A DNA stretch of 64,000 nt from Allacma fusca (GCA_947179485.1 CAMXBY010000055.1:204801-268800); one strand, 5' to 3'. Shown: positions 34,261 to 46,175, counted from the stretch's first letter. Notes: a model not told the origin generated them from the letters alone. Numbers and translations: made by a program.

Positions 34261-34759
34261 ATTGCGGAGTACTGTCAATGTGCAGTTATACCCAGAAGTT
34301 ATTCCGGGTAGAAATCATGTATACTATTTATAAGTCATTACATTTCATGAAGGAAAATAAGAACGTTCCAGTCACATGTGAACATTTTTCTAGTTATATG
34401 ATTGTTTTAGAATACTGTAAAATGCTGATGTACATTGTTACATTGATGTTCTTGTAATTTTAAGCACGTGGTGTCGCACAGTATATTTATGCATGAATTG
34501 CTTAGTGTTTATATTGCTTGTTAAAATATTTGTGTTCATAAAAAACATGCACCTGTCCATTTGTTTACTGTGGACAGAAGTTATTTTAAATTTGACATTA
34601 GGTTGGGCCAGCTTGTCCCGACTTTTTAATTCCTTATTATTTCAAACTTGTTGAAGTTTCTTTTTTGTAATGAACATTTGCGAGTTACTAAGTTCTATTA
34701 TGAAACCATTGTAAGTAATGGGAAAATTAATTTTAAGCTCCATATATGTGTGTACATAT
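34261..34759. other. sequence left of the LTR retrotransposon, unassigned
   Basis: AT-rich, no motif recognised. It includes the 3' part of an open frame of 108 codons at 34131-34457 that I do not consider a gene. Confidence 0.3.
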
Positions 34760-34952
34760 TGTTAAGACATTATTGGCTTTAAGAATGATTATGAGCCATA
34801 CTGTACTATATAATAACATTGATGTACATATATGTCTGATTTCTGTTAATAATGCCCGTGTAATACATCAGGTACTTTTATTTGTTATTTCCCATTGGTT
34901 TAAATAATGTCTGGAATATTCCAGGAGGTGGACACATAAGTGCTCACCTCCG

Positions 34953-34960
34953 TATATAAA
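34953..34960 (+). promoter_or_regulatory. TATA box of the 5' LTR
   Basis: TATATAAA is followed about 20-25 nt later by CCTCAGTCTCGAG, a plausible start region. It is conserved at 42214-42221 in the 3' LTR. Confidence 0.7.
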
Positions 34961-35074
34961 CCCCAGCTTCCTCAGTCTCGAGAGACGAGAGACTCCCGAG
35001 CCACAGACCAAGAAAGACCAAGAGACGCGTGTGAGAGCAGACAAACTGTGTAACCATTTGTACGCACGATGTAC

Positions 35075-35080
35075 AATAAA
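35075..35080 (+). promoter_or_regulatory. polyadenylation signal AATAAA in the LTR
   Basis: AATAAA lies about 115 nt after the TATA box and is conserved in the 3' LTR (42363 region excluded; the copy is at about 42335-42340). It would define the end of the R region. Confidence 0.55.
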
Positions 35081-35322
35081 ACTATACTGCGTGAGTAAAG
35101 TGATATAGTACATACGCACTTATTTCACACGAACGTCGTCTCATCCCTCTCACACAACAAGAGTGTGTGCTCTGCCTGCTACACATTCCCCCATCTACTA
35201 TTTTTAACACTTCATTCCTTCTTCCTTCAAGCTCTCTCCACTTTTTCCTATTTTATTCCTTTTTTGTTCCCTTTTCCTCTTTTTAAACTCTATTACTCCC
35301 CGAGTCAAATTATTAAATAACA

Positions 35323-35340
35323 TGGTGAAGGCGCGGCGTT
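35323..35340 (+). promoter_or_regulatory. candidate primer-binding site
   Basis: TGGTGAAGGCGCGGCG begins directly after the LTR's terminal CA. A TGG start complements tRNA CCA, as in most retroelements. I cannot name the tRNA with confidence. Confidence 0.5.
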
Positions 35341-36174
35341 ATTCTGTACTTTGAATTTGTCAATTGTAGTATAGACGATCCCTCACCTCCCAAAGATATA
35401 CCAGACAGTAAGACCAAAATACTCAATGCCCTCTCTATGTCCAAATATCCCACGGAAACCGCAACTATGTTTGCACTAAGAGTTAAAGCTGCAGCAGGTT
35501 CCAACTGGAACAATTTTCCGGAAACAACGGCAGTGGAGTCCATACGAGAAAAATTGGACCCTACAGTCAAGATATTCCTGCAGCGACACAATGCCAAAAT
35601 CCGTAACTTCGCCCATCTCCTCGATGATCTCAAAGCCTATGAAACCTGTGCACCTTCAGGTCCCAAGGAACAAGCTGCTCCTACTCCCACGCTTCCTTCC
35701 AACTTAGTTGACAAATTAGACGCTGTTCTCAAAAGACTAGAAAAATTTTAAACTACAAATACAGCTATAATGGCTGTCACCCACCAGATGCCTCAACAAA
35801 GACGCCAGTACTCATCCAACTATCAACCAAGACAATCTTCCAATAACTCAAGCCCTGTAGTATGCTACAGATGCAATAAACCAGGCCATATATTTCGCCA
35901 ATGTCCCACCATTGCTACTCAACAACAAGGACAAGCAACCGCCTCTACAGTTATTTGTGAAAGATGCTCAAGACCCGACCATCAGACAAAATTTTGTCGG
36001 CAACATCTGCCTATGCACTATAATGACTATGGAAATTATCTTGCTGAAAGACGACGACAACGAATCCAACAAGGACAAAATTTAAACTTGCCAGGGCAGG
36101 CTGCCCTAGGCCTGCCCACAAGCAACTTACGAGCATTGCCAGCTCCGGAAACTCAAGCCTCCAACCGAAATTAA
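35329..36174 (+). pseudogene. gag: gag, 5'-shortened, with one in-frame stop
   Basis: One reading frame runs from 35329 to 36174 with a single TAA at 35749-35751. The N-terminal part has a capsid-like segment (TATMFALRVKAAAG, IREKLDPTVK, AHLLDDLKAYE). After the stop the frame continues with a Q-rich segment and two CCHC zinc knuckles, CYRCNKPGHIFRQC and CERCSRPDHQTKFC, then a basic RRRQR stretch. About 280 codons is short for Ty3/gypsy gag, and the frame begins almost at the primer-binding site without a proper start. The 5' half of gag was therefore probably deleted. Pol lies in the -1 frame and overlaps the end. Confidence 0.85.
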
Positions 36175-39100
36175 TAATTCCAACAATCTCTATGCTGTCT
36201 GGAACTCCAACATCCATTTATTCACTCTCATGCTCTTTGAAAATTATCATCACTATCCATGGCCTTATGGCCATGGATAGTGATGATATTCTCATCGACA
36301 CAGGAGCTGCGGCGTCATTAATCCACCCTTCATATGTACCACATGGATCTCGCATATTACCCAGTACAACCAGATTTGTAGACGCTAGTGGAAATTCCAT
36401 GCAGAACAACGGCCTAACTCTCGCCAAATTCTAGAAAGGTCAATGTACTTTCAACCATCCCTTCATTGTAGCTCCTTCAACTTCCATCAACTGTATTTTA
36501 GGTACAGATTTTCTGTACTCTAAAACTGGATTCATCATAAACACTACAACAAATACACTCTGGAATAAATTCACGGGACACGTTCCCCTCATTCACACGG
36601 TCCTTCAACATGAACAAGCTTTGCACGACCAAAGTGAAGTTCCAAGTTTACTTCCCGAGGCTACTTTAACAACAGAAACTGTTTGCAACAAGGCCTTAAA
36701 TCTGATCTCCACAGCAACGAATGCTACGCTTCACCGACCCTTAGACAAAGACCAGGAAATTAAGTCCGTTGACCCTCCTCTGACTCCTTCCAACGGACCT
36801 TACACACCTTCACAAACATCTGCCTCCACACAAACTCTTACCACTTTTACAGACAGCTCACCTCAAACCCTTTCCAAAAGGAAAAATACAACTACCCATG
36901 GACGAAAATATTTCCAACGACAGCAACAATATTCAACTACAGCAGAAACTACTTCTAATGAGTCTGACCACGAATACTACCATAGGTCATCGAACCCAAA
37001 CCGTCGAAAGATCTCAACTTCTCGTCGACGTATTCTAAAAACTATTCCCAATTTTATATTCTCCAACCCTACTATACCTCCCAAACCTACAACATCTACA
37101 ACTCTTCCAATCTTGTGTGTATCACACACCAAACCAAATCATGTACTAAGAGTACAAGGAACTCAAACTATTGGCCCCAGGTCTCATGTCACAATCCCGA
37201 CTTTTCATCCATGTGAGGAAATTCTTCCAATATATTTTCAACCTCATCCATCTCTGTATAACGATTATTACATTTTAGCTCCTCACTCCATTCTGTCTCC
37301 AACCTCTAAATTTTTACTTGTTACGAATCCCACCAATATTCCAGTTACTCTACACGATGGCCTCGGATTAGGTCACATCACCCCTTTAGAATGTTACGAC
37401 AACTCCATGGATCCCATCCCCATTAATGCCCTTGACAACTCCCAACTTCACAACGAAGTTGCATCCTTCAAAATAAATCCCGACCTTAACCCCAAAGATA
37501 CAACCAAATTCAGAGACTTACTCAGAGAAAACCGTAGTTCCTTCGCATTTCACCCTAACGAGTTAGGCAAATTTGCCACCATCCCATTTAAAGTTGAACT
37601 GGAACATCAGAAAATTGTTGCCCACAAGGCTTATAAAACATAAGCTCATCAGGACCAGATTATTAACGCTGAAGTACAAAAATTGCTTGACAACAACATC
37701 ATCGAACCAACAACTTCCCCTTTTACTAGTCCAGTCATTATCGTATTTAAAAAACCCGATGATGCAGGATTACGAAAACCCAGAATGGTGATAGACTTTC
37801 GATCCTTGAATACACTTACTAAATCAATGCACTGGCCATTGCCGTCCATTGATGAAATTCTACGCCATCTTCAGAATCAGAAATACTTTTCTACTTTAGA
37901 CCTTGCTCAAGGTTTCCACCAGATAACTGTTGACAAAGATTCCCGTGAGAAATTTAGTCTTATTACCAAAGACGGGCAATTTCAATACCGCATGATGCCC
38001 TTTGGAACAAAAAACGTAGCGTCCCACTTCTGCAGAGTTATCGACGTCATCCTCTCTGATCTCAAGTACACCACAGCATTAGCCTACGTCGACGATTTTA
38101 TTATAGCAAGCACCACTATTGATGAACACATCAGCAAATTACGGAAAATCTTTGACAGATTTAAAGAACATAATTTACAATTCGAACCTTCTAAATGCAA
38201 GTTTGGCTTCGAAAAGATAAATTTACTAGGATTCACGATTACATCCTACGGGATACAACCTTACAACATAAATCTCGCTGGAATTCGCAACATGCCACCT
38301 CCACACGATGTCAAATCAGTCCAATCATTTTTAGGCATGGCCAACTTTTTTAGACGCTTCATTCCTCACTTCGCTCAAATTGCTTCCCCACTACGGGATC
38401 TGACAAGACAAAATGTGCCCTTTGAGTGGACACAAGAATGTCAACAGGCATTCGAGGCTCTGAAGAACCTCCTCATCTGTCAACCCGTATTAGCGCATTA
38501 TGACCCAAATAAACCTACATTCCTATACACGGATGCATCTTTACTAGGTATCGGAGCCTATCTTACCCAACCCCAACCTGACGGACATGAGCATCCCATT
38601 TATTTCCTCAGTCGAAGACTGAATAAATACGAACAAAAATACAACATCAGACTGTTAGAGTTACTAGCCATCACATGGGCCACAATGAAGCTAAAAGAAT
38701 ATCTGTTAGGTATTCCATTTACTGTAAAAACAGATCATCACAGTCTCTGTTACATCATGAAGACCAAAGACGAATTAGACCCCAAACTTCAACGCCTCCA
38801 GTTGTTACTCATGCCCTATGACATAACCATTCAATATGTTAAAGGCACTACACATCGAGTAGCTGACTGTCTCAGTCGCCACCCATTTGGAGAACCTGCC
38901 CATTCCGAAACTGATGATGATGCCTGCTTGTCCATTCACGCCATCAGCATCTCTACTCTCAAGGAACAACAAATGAGTGATCCAGCCCTACAAAAAATAA
39001 TTAATAAATTACCAACAACCTGGAAGTTGAAATCAAAATATACCCTGATTAATGGTATTTTGTACAAATACAATTCCCGACAAGGTGATGACTACCTAAT

Positions 39101-40409
39101 AGTTATACCCAAGCAAATGGTCCCTGATGTCCTTCAAAAACACCACGACTCGGTGTGCCATATGGGACACACCAAGACTTTACAGAAGCTACAAACAAGT
39201 TTCTACTGGAGGACAATGTCACAAGATGTTCACACATATATTCAATCCTGCAAAATCTGCCAGGAGCGTAAAACTCCCAGAGGACAGAAACAACCTGGAG
39301 AATTCCAGTACATCCCGATTCCCCTCCGTCCCTTTGAGCGAGTCCAAATGGACATACAGGGCCCACTGACCAATCAAGCTGGCCGACCACGGTACATAAT
39401 TACAGCCATCTGTTATTTAACAAAATTCCTAGTTACTGACGTTGTCCCTATAGCAGATGCCAAAACAATTGCGAATTTTATCTGTAACAAACTAGCCTGT
39501 CAATACTCACTCCCTAACACTTTACAAACAGATCAGGGCACGGAATTTAATAATTCGGTCCTCACTGAACTCTCCAAAATTTTTGACTTCAACATGCAAT
39601 TTTCCACTACCTTCCATCCACAGAGCCAAGGGCTTGTGGAAAGGACTCACCAAACTTTAGGAGACGCAATAGCAATGTACACTGCTGAAGCTAAAGCTGA
39701 CTGGCCTTTGGCACTATCCGCTCTGACATTCCATCTAAATAACACACCACACACTTCTCATGGATACACCCCGTTCTTCCTTCTTCACGGATTCAATGCT
39801 CGCACTCCTCTTAGTAATGCCTTCCCAACATTCTCCCCTGAACACCAAAATATCCAAAATATGGACACACTATGGAAATTAACACATGACATTCTTCAAC
39901 GACATCGACAAAAATATGCTGCGCGAGTTAACAAAACTAAACGCACGGTTACGTATGAAATAGGAGACAATGTACTCTTGGAGCATACTTCAATTCAGCC
40001 AGGAGTAAGTATCAAACTTCTTCCCCGTTGGAAAGGTCCATTCAGTATCATTGACATTCCGTCCGCAGTAAATTATACAATACGAGGTTCCACTGGCACG
40101 ACTATGAAAACAATGACAGTACATGTATCAAGACTCAAAAAGTATTATGAACGCCCAAACTGGTTAAAACTGCCATCTTTATTGAACACAGCACATCAAG
40201 CTCCAAATGCAGAGCCGTCCACAAATTTACAAACTTTAACACGAAAACATATTGACTCTACAGGTCGGGTGACCTCACCTTACCCTGCAAATTTGTCTAT
40301 GTATTTAAACGAAGAAAAGTCGGGCGTGACCCCTCTAGGAACTCACGATCCCGGGGGACCCACAAACCCCCCCACCCCCTATGGAAGGCCCGCCTCCCCC
40401 AAGAGGTAG
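36135..40409 (+). pseudogene. pol: pol: protease, RT, RNase H, integrase; two in-frame stops
   Basis: A single frame stays open from the gag overlap to 40409 apart from TAG at 36432-36434 and TAA at 37641-37643. The protease shows LIDTGAAASLI (36297) and, after the first stop, CILGTDFL. RT has PRMVIDFRSLN, LDLAQGFHQI, MPFG and YVDD at 38085-38096. RNase H has TDAS (about 38530), LLELLAITWA and TDHHSL. Integrase has the HHCC finger (from 39141, with CKICQERK) and the catalytic residues D 39351, D 39531 and E 39639, with 35 residues between the last two. PRWKGPF marks the C-terminal GPF/Y-like module. All catalytic residues I can see are present, so only the two stops disable it. Confidence 0.93.
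36246..36287. repeat. perfect inverted repeat (hairpin) before the protease active site
   Basis: The arms TCATCACTATCCATGGCC and complement pair perfectly over 19 bp (20 with the flanking T-A pair at 36245/36288) around the 4-nt loop TTAT. It lies inside the pol frame about 10 nt before the DTGA codons. It could be an RNA structure or a template-switch artefact of reverse transcription. Confidence 0.85.
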
Positions 40410-40716
40410 CCTTCCCCCATTTGTACCCAACCCTTCTAAAGATTTAACACCTGACCTACCTACGGTAATTGATCAACCTACGGCATTATCATATGCCAAT
40501 GATTCCCTACGTGCAAATTTGCAACCATCAGAATCAATTACTCTACCTACTAAAAGAGTTCGAAGAACTCAACAACAAATTTTAGAAGAGGATTCACACA
40601 AAATAATTCCATCAGATTTTTATACACGTAAAGATGAAGAATTCCGAAGGTCCACAAGACATAATATAGCTGCGGTGGAAAATTTATTCCACTCCATGCT
40701 TATTCGCTGTTCATAA
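40381..40716 (+). CDS. third short ORF of the retrotransposon, unknown
   Basis: The ORF has 111 codons, overlaps the end of pol by 29 nt in the +1 frame and starts at an ATG. The product is proline-rich at the N-terminus, then charged (KRVRRTQQQILEE, RKDEEFRRSTRHN). There is no signal peptide, membrane segment or known envelope feature. It may be a pol C-terminal extension reached by frameshift, a small accessory ORF, or the 5' piece of a lost gene. It has no counterpart elsewhere in the window. Confidence 0.4.
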   Translation: MEGPPPPRGSLPPFVPNPSKDLTPDLPTVIDQPTALSYANDSLRANLQPSESITLPTKRVRRTQQQILEEDSHKIIPSDFYTRKDEEFRRSTRHNIAAVENLFHSMLIRCS

Positions 40717-42020
40717 TTTCCATCTGCACTACTATACACATTTTACTTAAGAAAATATTGACATAATATCAAAAGAAAAATTATGGAACTCAAGATAGTC
40801 CCATCCTCGGGAACTCATCTCTGCCCCAGATGTAATGGACTCGACCAGCATTATTAAACACTCAAATACCGTGCACGGGCAAAGCTTGCCGAGTCCCACG
40901 GAGCACTTCAATCAAATAAACAATTAAACAATTGACCCACAAGTACCGAGTGCTCATAATGCAAGACAATTCCATGACACCATAACCGGCATCATAGATA
41001 AATTCCCTGGATCTACAGACCGTAAGGGTACCAGCCCGCAGACCCTTTGCCCTATCCTACACAACTATCACGATAAATGTTTGCACAACTGTTTCTCCAT
41101 GAGCGATGAATTCAGAATAACCGAAATTGTTGTCACCCTGTAGAAATACAAAAATACAGAATTACACTTTGTTTGTCACAACCTTATACTAATTCATGAA
41201 TATTTTTGAGTTCTAGAACAATTTACATTCTGCAGAATTATCCTCCGAAAAAACTCCAGCTGAAGATATCTCTACATCTCCTACTCCATCAATTAGCAGC
41301 TACACAGCGCCTGGATCCACAACGGCGCCAACCAATTTCATGAAATCCACGTTTAAAATAATTATTCTTTATTGCTTTTGATTCTCACAAACATTTCCAT
41401 ATAATTTACTCATTTATGCCACTCTTATAATACACCATTTATTTACACTGTCAACACTCACTCTATTTTTCACGTGCACTTTCTATTTCCCCGAAACTTA
41501 TAGAATTGATCACTCCAATATTGTATCGACCCCTACCCATTCGAAGCTCTGAAAAACACACAAAATTTCTTTGTAATATCTTTTACACACACATTTACAC
41601 TCATACTTTATGCTAAAATTAATATGAACGAAAAAAAAATAGTTCCTACTCACCCCGTATAATCACTTTGTTGTATTTTCCATTCCACAAATTATGGGGG
41701 CATAATTTTCCCTGTACTAGTGCAGTTTACAGCACCAAAATCTCTTCACAATTGTATTTTCTATTGAATTTTGTATTTTTTGTGAGTTTGTATGCTAAAA
41801 ACTTTGGCAAACATGTCTGCCAGAAAAAACCTCACTTTTAAGTTCAAGACTGCAAAAAGAAAGAAGAAATCGCTCCACATCCAGTCCATTCGGAACGTCT
41901 CGGAAACCATCACAAAAAATTGTACAAAGTTAATCCAATGTACTATGTTTATCCAATTGTACAATCCATTCCCACTACTACGTTCAATAACGGGAACATC
42001 ATTTTTCTAAATTGGTAGAT
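40717..42020. other. non-coding 3' internal region of the retrotransposon
   Basis: The region is 1.3 kb between the third ORF and the 3' LTR. It contains no frame above about 72 codons and no envelope-like signal. A purine run AAAAAGAAAGAAGAAA at about 41855-41870 is distant from the LTR. Directly before the LTR only AATTGGTAGA is present, so the polypurine tract is not obvious. Confidence 0.5.
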
Positions 42021-42583
42021 TGTTAAGCCATTATTGGCTTTAAGAATGATTATGAGCCATACTGTACTATATAATAACATTGACGTACATATATGTCTGA
42101 TTTCTGTTAATATCGCCCGTGTAATACATCAGGTACTTTTATTTGTTATTTCCCATTGGTTAAAATAATGTCTGGAATATTCCAGGAGGTGGACTTATAA
42201 GAGCTCACCTTCGTATATAAACCCCAGCTTCCTCAGTCTCGAGAGACTAGAGAATCCCGAGCCACAGACCAAGAAAGACCAAGAGACGCGTGTGAGAGCA
42301 GACAAACTGTGTAACCATTTGTACGCACGATATACAATAAAACTATACTGCGTTAGTAAAGTGATATAGTACATACGCACTTATTTCACACGAACGTCGT
42401 CTCATCCCTCTCACACAACAAGAGTGTGTGCTCTGCCTGCTACACATTCCCCCATCTACTATTTTTAACACTTCATTCCTTCTTCCTTCAAGCTCTCTCC
42501 ACTTTTTCCTATTTTATTCCTTTTTTATTCCCTTTTCCTCTTTTTAAATTCTATTACTCCCCAAGTCAAATTATTAAATAACA
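42021..42583 (+). repeat. 3' LTR
   Basis: 563 bp, TGTTAAG to AATAACA, with TATATAAA at 42214-42221. It matches the 5' LTR except for about 16 substitutions counted by eye and no length change. It is followed by ATAT, the target duplication. Confidence 0.95.
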
Positions 42584-42587
42584 ATAT

Positions 42588-43540
42588 ATGCTGACAGAAC
42601 ACCGAACTAAGAATGTATACTGAATTTACTCACTCATTTCAAGATGCATCGATGGAAATCATGCATTTCTAGATAGATAACGAATTTTTGAGAGTGATTT
42701 TTTAAGAAGATAATAGAAAATAAATAGACGCGCTTAAAAGTCGCAATATTTTGAGAAACTTGTAATTGGAATTTGCATTGGCGGTTGCCTGGAAATCCAG
42801 GTTTTAATTTCGAATTTGCGACTTCTTTTTACCATGTTACAATCCTGATTGTTAGGCCCAGTTCAAAAATTCGAAGCTCAAACTAAAATTTAGTAGAATT
42901 GTTTTTTACGAAACGCGAAGTTTCCACGCCGCTTAAGAGTAATTATTACTGTTATATGTATTAGCTCAGATCAATGCAGGTACAGCCTGGATTTTACACT
43001 CGAGCGAAAAGAATAACAACTATAAAATAATTATTGAACAATATGCATCGAAGTAATATTTTTCGCATGAATATTTTTCGCACATTAAAAACGTATCGAC
43101 TGTCAATGAATCCGTAGTGTGTAATCGTCTTTGTGCTTTCCTAATTTATATTTATCTCGATACTTGTTGTAGGCTGTACACCGATGGCACAACTTGTTGG
43201 GAAGATATCCGTAATATATATGTTTGCGCCTATTTTTAATATATACGTATTTCTGTCATACAAATTCTTGTACTTCAACCTGGGACACCAACATTCAGAG
43301 GTCCCCACTGGCGAATATGTGCATTTTGGTTTAGTGAAACATCTAAAACATGAACTAAAATATTTAATTTGAACAGATATTGTTTTACAAATTAACATTG
43401 ATAGTCTGCTGATTTCAAGAAGTTCAAACAGGCAGTTCTGGTCAATCCGTGCGAAAATTACTCCCTTTCTTCAAGCCACTTAAAGAGGATTTGATTTGGC
43501 GATAGTACCTGTTGCCCTGGATTAGAAAACGTTTTGCAAA
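42588..43540. other. no recognisable feature
   Basis: AT-rich sequence. The opposing short frames at 43141-43398 show no motif. There is no repeat partner that I can see. Confidence 0.3.
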
Positions 43541-43905
43541 CCTTGCGCATATTACCCGGGATTTTTTGGCGTGGAAAAAATGGATTTCCTTTGGTGTTTT
43601 CGGTGCAATCCTTGCTTAATTTCATTATAGTTCAAAAACGACAATTTTGGAAAGGTTTACAGAGAGAATAACGCAATCCCTGCCATGTGAACTCACGAAA
43701 TGGAATCTGCAAAGCGAAGATTCCTTGAGTTCGAAAACTTAATTAGGCTGACAATAAATAAAACAATGACTTTCTAGTCTGTATTTAATCTTGAACGTAC
43801 CATGTGATTTAAACATTTTATTATTTTATTCTACTAATGGTTTTCAACACATTCAATGTAATCCCTAAGAAACCTAAACTGCTTTAAAAAGCAGCCCTGG
43901 AATGG
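43541..43905 (+). repeat. repeat family R6, copy
   Basis: TTCCTTTGGTGTTTTCGGTG and TTACAGAGAGAATAACGC match 12470-12570 and 26440-26560. Confidence 0.45.
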
Positions 43906-44110
43906 AGAATATTTTAAACGGTGTGAAAGCTCTAAATTTAAAACGTACTGTGTATCCTTAATACTTTTTTCTGACTTCGCTTTGTTAATTTTCAATAGAT
44001 TTTAAAGTGAAATTTATGCTAAAATTTAATTTCCTTAGTTTTACATAATTGTAATACTGTGTGACCGTTGACCTGTGGTTTTTTAAACATACTATAATAT
44101 ACATCAGAGG
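43906..44110 (+). repeat. repeat family R3, copy 3
   Basis: It starts with ACGGTGTGAAAGCTCTAAA and continues with TTTATGCTAAAATTTAATTT and CTGTGTGACC, as in 1776-2000. It is truncated at about 44110 by the CATGAACTTG array. Confidence 0.5.
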
Positions 44111-44365
44111 TGATTTCGGGTCACGTATTTTACTGGATCCGGCCATGAACATGACCTGGACATGAATATGCAAGTACCAATAATAATCAAACCCGAACTT
44201 GGTATTTTATGATCAAGTAAATACTTGCAGGACCAAGTTCATGGCCACAAGTACTTTCTGCCAGAACTTGTGTTCGCGCGTTCGGTGTAGTACGCGCGTT
44301 CAGTACATTTTTCTAACCCGATCATGAACTTGACTTGACCATGATCCTGAACATGAATCTTCAAG
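44110..44365. repeat. CATGAACTTG/CAAGTTCATG motif array
   Basis: CATGAACATGACC, CAAGTTCATGGCC, GATCATGAACTTGACTTG and CCATGATCCTGAACATG occur in both orientations within 250 bp. The style matches the hAT-array interiors. I could not find matched ends or an 8-bp duplication. Confidence 0.4.
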
Positions 44366-44756
44366 TACTTTAAAAATAAAGGAATAATATGTATTATATC
44401 ACAATAAATCGGCAATTTTATGATTATACGCTGATCTTGAAGACACGAAATTGTCAGGATGGTCGTAACGAATATGAGTTGGGGTTACATATTAACTATT
44501 TGTTTTCCTAACAATTTTTCGGTACACTTTACATGTAGTGGACGTTGGAACATTTCAACCATTGGATTGTTTAAATAACTTTCAAAAAAACGTACAGCCT
44601 TGTCGGGAATTTTTGGAACGAGTTGTGATTCTTGAACACTTTAGTTTTTCAAACATACAAGGTATTCATCGTATTGGAAATGAGTAAGCGGGAATTTATT
44701 TCTTGTGCAATGGGTTGAGTTCACACTTGACTTCGGGAAATAAAAGTTTTCAGGAA
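44366..44756. other. no gene recognised
   Basis: This AT-rich stretch includes ATATTAACTATTTGTTTTCC, similar to about 58220. It is probably R4-like repeat text, and hAT element 3 is inserted into it. Confidence 0.3.
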
Positions 44757-44764
44757 CGTTGTAG

Positions 44765-45598
44765 CAGAGCTTCTGCCGGGGACAGGGACGTCCCGTTGGG
44801 ACACTGGACGGACCGGGACGGGACGTCCCCGGGGACAAAATTATTGTCCCCATGTCGTATTCGGGACGGGACGGCGACAAAAAAAATTGACCCCATTGTA
44901 TTCGGGACGGGACGGGACAAAAACAAATGTCACCATTATATCAGGGACGGGGACAACAAAAATGTTCTCCACTATATTCGGGACGTAATGGGGACGGAAA
45001 AATTGTCCCCATTGTATTCTGGACGGGACATACTGTTTGGTCCTGTATATAACGGGACGGGACGAGCAAGCATAGCAGAACAAGGATAACGTTTTAGCTT
45101 TAATGCTCATGAGTAAACTATTCTGTGAACACTACTTCACCGAATGTAAGACATTCGATTTTAGGTTGTAGAAAATGAAGCTTCTTGCTCAAAACGTTAA
45201 GGAAGAATCTTGGAGCCACGATTCTATAAATTTGTTTTGTCTTTAGTACAAATATTTTTTGTACGAATTTTTCTCATGTTCCGATTTTCGATATGACTGT
45301 TTTTTGTAAGTATCGGGACGGTACAGGAATTTTATTTACATGCCCCAATTTTCGGGACCGGAGACAATGTTTTTTAAACATTTTCGGGACGGGACGGGGA
45401 CAAGCTTTTTGTCCCCATGTCCCGACTTTCGGGACGGGACCGGGGACAACATTTTTATAAATTTTTGGGGACGGGACAGGGACATGGTTTTTGTCACGGT
45501 GTCCCGATTGTCGGGACGCGACTGGGGACAAATGTTTTTAAAAAATATCGGGACGGGACGGGGACGAGACAAGAATTTTGTCCCCAACAGAAGCTCTG
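44765..45598. mobile_element. non-autonomous hAT-type element 3 (GGGACGGGGAC-array)
   Basis: The 11-bp inverted ends CAGAGCTTCTG are flanked by a perfect 8-bp duplication CGTTGTAG (44757-44764 and 45599-45606). Both arms consist of degenerate GGGACGGGGACAAAA units or their complement GTCCCC, with an AT-rich centre. The six overlapping frames here encode only repeat peptides (SRPV, RDGTG) and are not genes. 834 bp. Confidence 0.92.
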
Positions 45599-45719
45599 CG
45601 TTGTAGTAGCAGCAATCCGTATAGGACTAAAATGTTTTTTACATTTTTCTGAGAAAATTAAGACGAAGTATCTATGTATATGTTCTGCTATACTGCCATA
45701 CACGATGGGAAAATATTTC

Positions 45720-46175
45720 GTGCAGGAGATTTTAGTGTGGAGATTCAGCAGTTTTGCATTATTTTTTATTTGTTTTCTTCAAGGATTTAAAAAAAACTTG
45801 ATTAAAAATCGCATTGATTTGGAAAATGCAATTGTGAATTCTTCATAAAGTAATTGGTTTACAAGAGTTAGTTCGACTCTTCACTTCCTCCCCAATAAAT
45901 GATAACTATTTTCAATTTTGAATCAGGGGATTTTCAGACTATTTCAGAAGGTTATGTTCCTTGATTAAAATATTTGAAATAGCGTCCAAATCTAGATGTT
46001 TATTTGTTTGTAACAATTAAACTCCAAAGGCTAACATACTAAGCTAAATACTACAAGCTTGTCGTTTGTCTGTGCTCAAATGTATATATATACAGCCAAG
46101 TGGAAACTTTGCAAAAATAATTTTGAATTCTCAGCAAACATTGGTTTTAAAAACTTGACTTCTTCAGCATAAATT
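45720..46175 (+). repeat. repeat family R4
   Basis: GTGTGGAGATTCAGCAGTTT, AATTGTGAATTCTTCATAAA and AATAGCGTCCAAATC recur at 29213-29270, 58832-59090 and 1-200. No gene is visible. Confidence 0.45.

Larger units (their letters stand above)
34760..35322 (+). repeat. 5' LTR
   Basis: The 563-bp LTR begins TGTTAAG and ends AATAACA. It carries a TATA box, a transcription-start-like region, an AATAAA signal and a T/C-rich stretch near the 3' end. It aligns end to end with 42021-42583. Confidence 0.95.
34760..42583 (+). mobile_element. Ty3/gypsy LTR retrotransposon, nearly full length
   Basis: The element is 7824 bp with TGTT...AACA LTRs of 563 bp each and a 4-bp target duplication ATAT on both sides (34756-34759 and 42584-42587). 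The order is gag zinc knuckles, protease, reverse transcriptase, RNase H, integrase, then a short third frame. Integrase after RNase H is diagnostic of Ty3/gypsy. By eye the two LTRs differ at about 16 positions (near 3 percent), so the insertion is relatively young compared with the surrounding repeats. Three in-frame stops and a shortened gag make this copy defective. Confidence 0.95.

Noticed and set aside
34131-34457. 108-codon frame as a host exon
   Set aside because: Overlaps a repeat pair with 63165-63420, has no domain, and no splice context.
35313-35633. 106-codon minus-strand frame over gag
   Set aside because: Antisense shadow of gag and the LTR end.
39103-39390. 95-codon minus-strand frame within the gypsy integrase
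   Set aside because: Antisense shadow of pol, with no motif.
40717-42020. Envelope-like gene in the gypsy element
   Set aside because: No long frame, signal peptide or membrane segment is present.
44703-45848. Six overlapping open frames with RDGTG or SRPV peptides
   Set aside because: They are translations of the GGGACGGGGAC array of hAT element 3; several frames are open on both strands because the repeat lacks stops.
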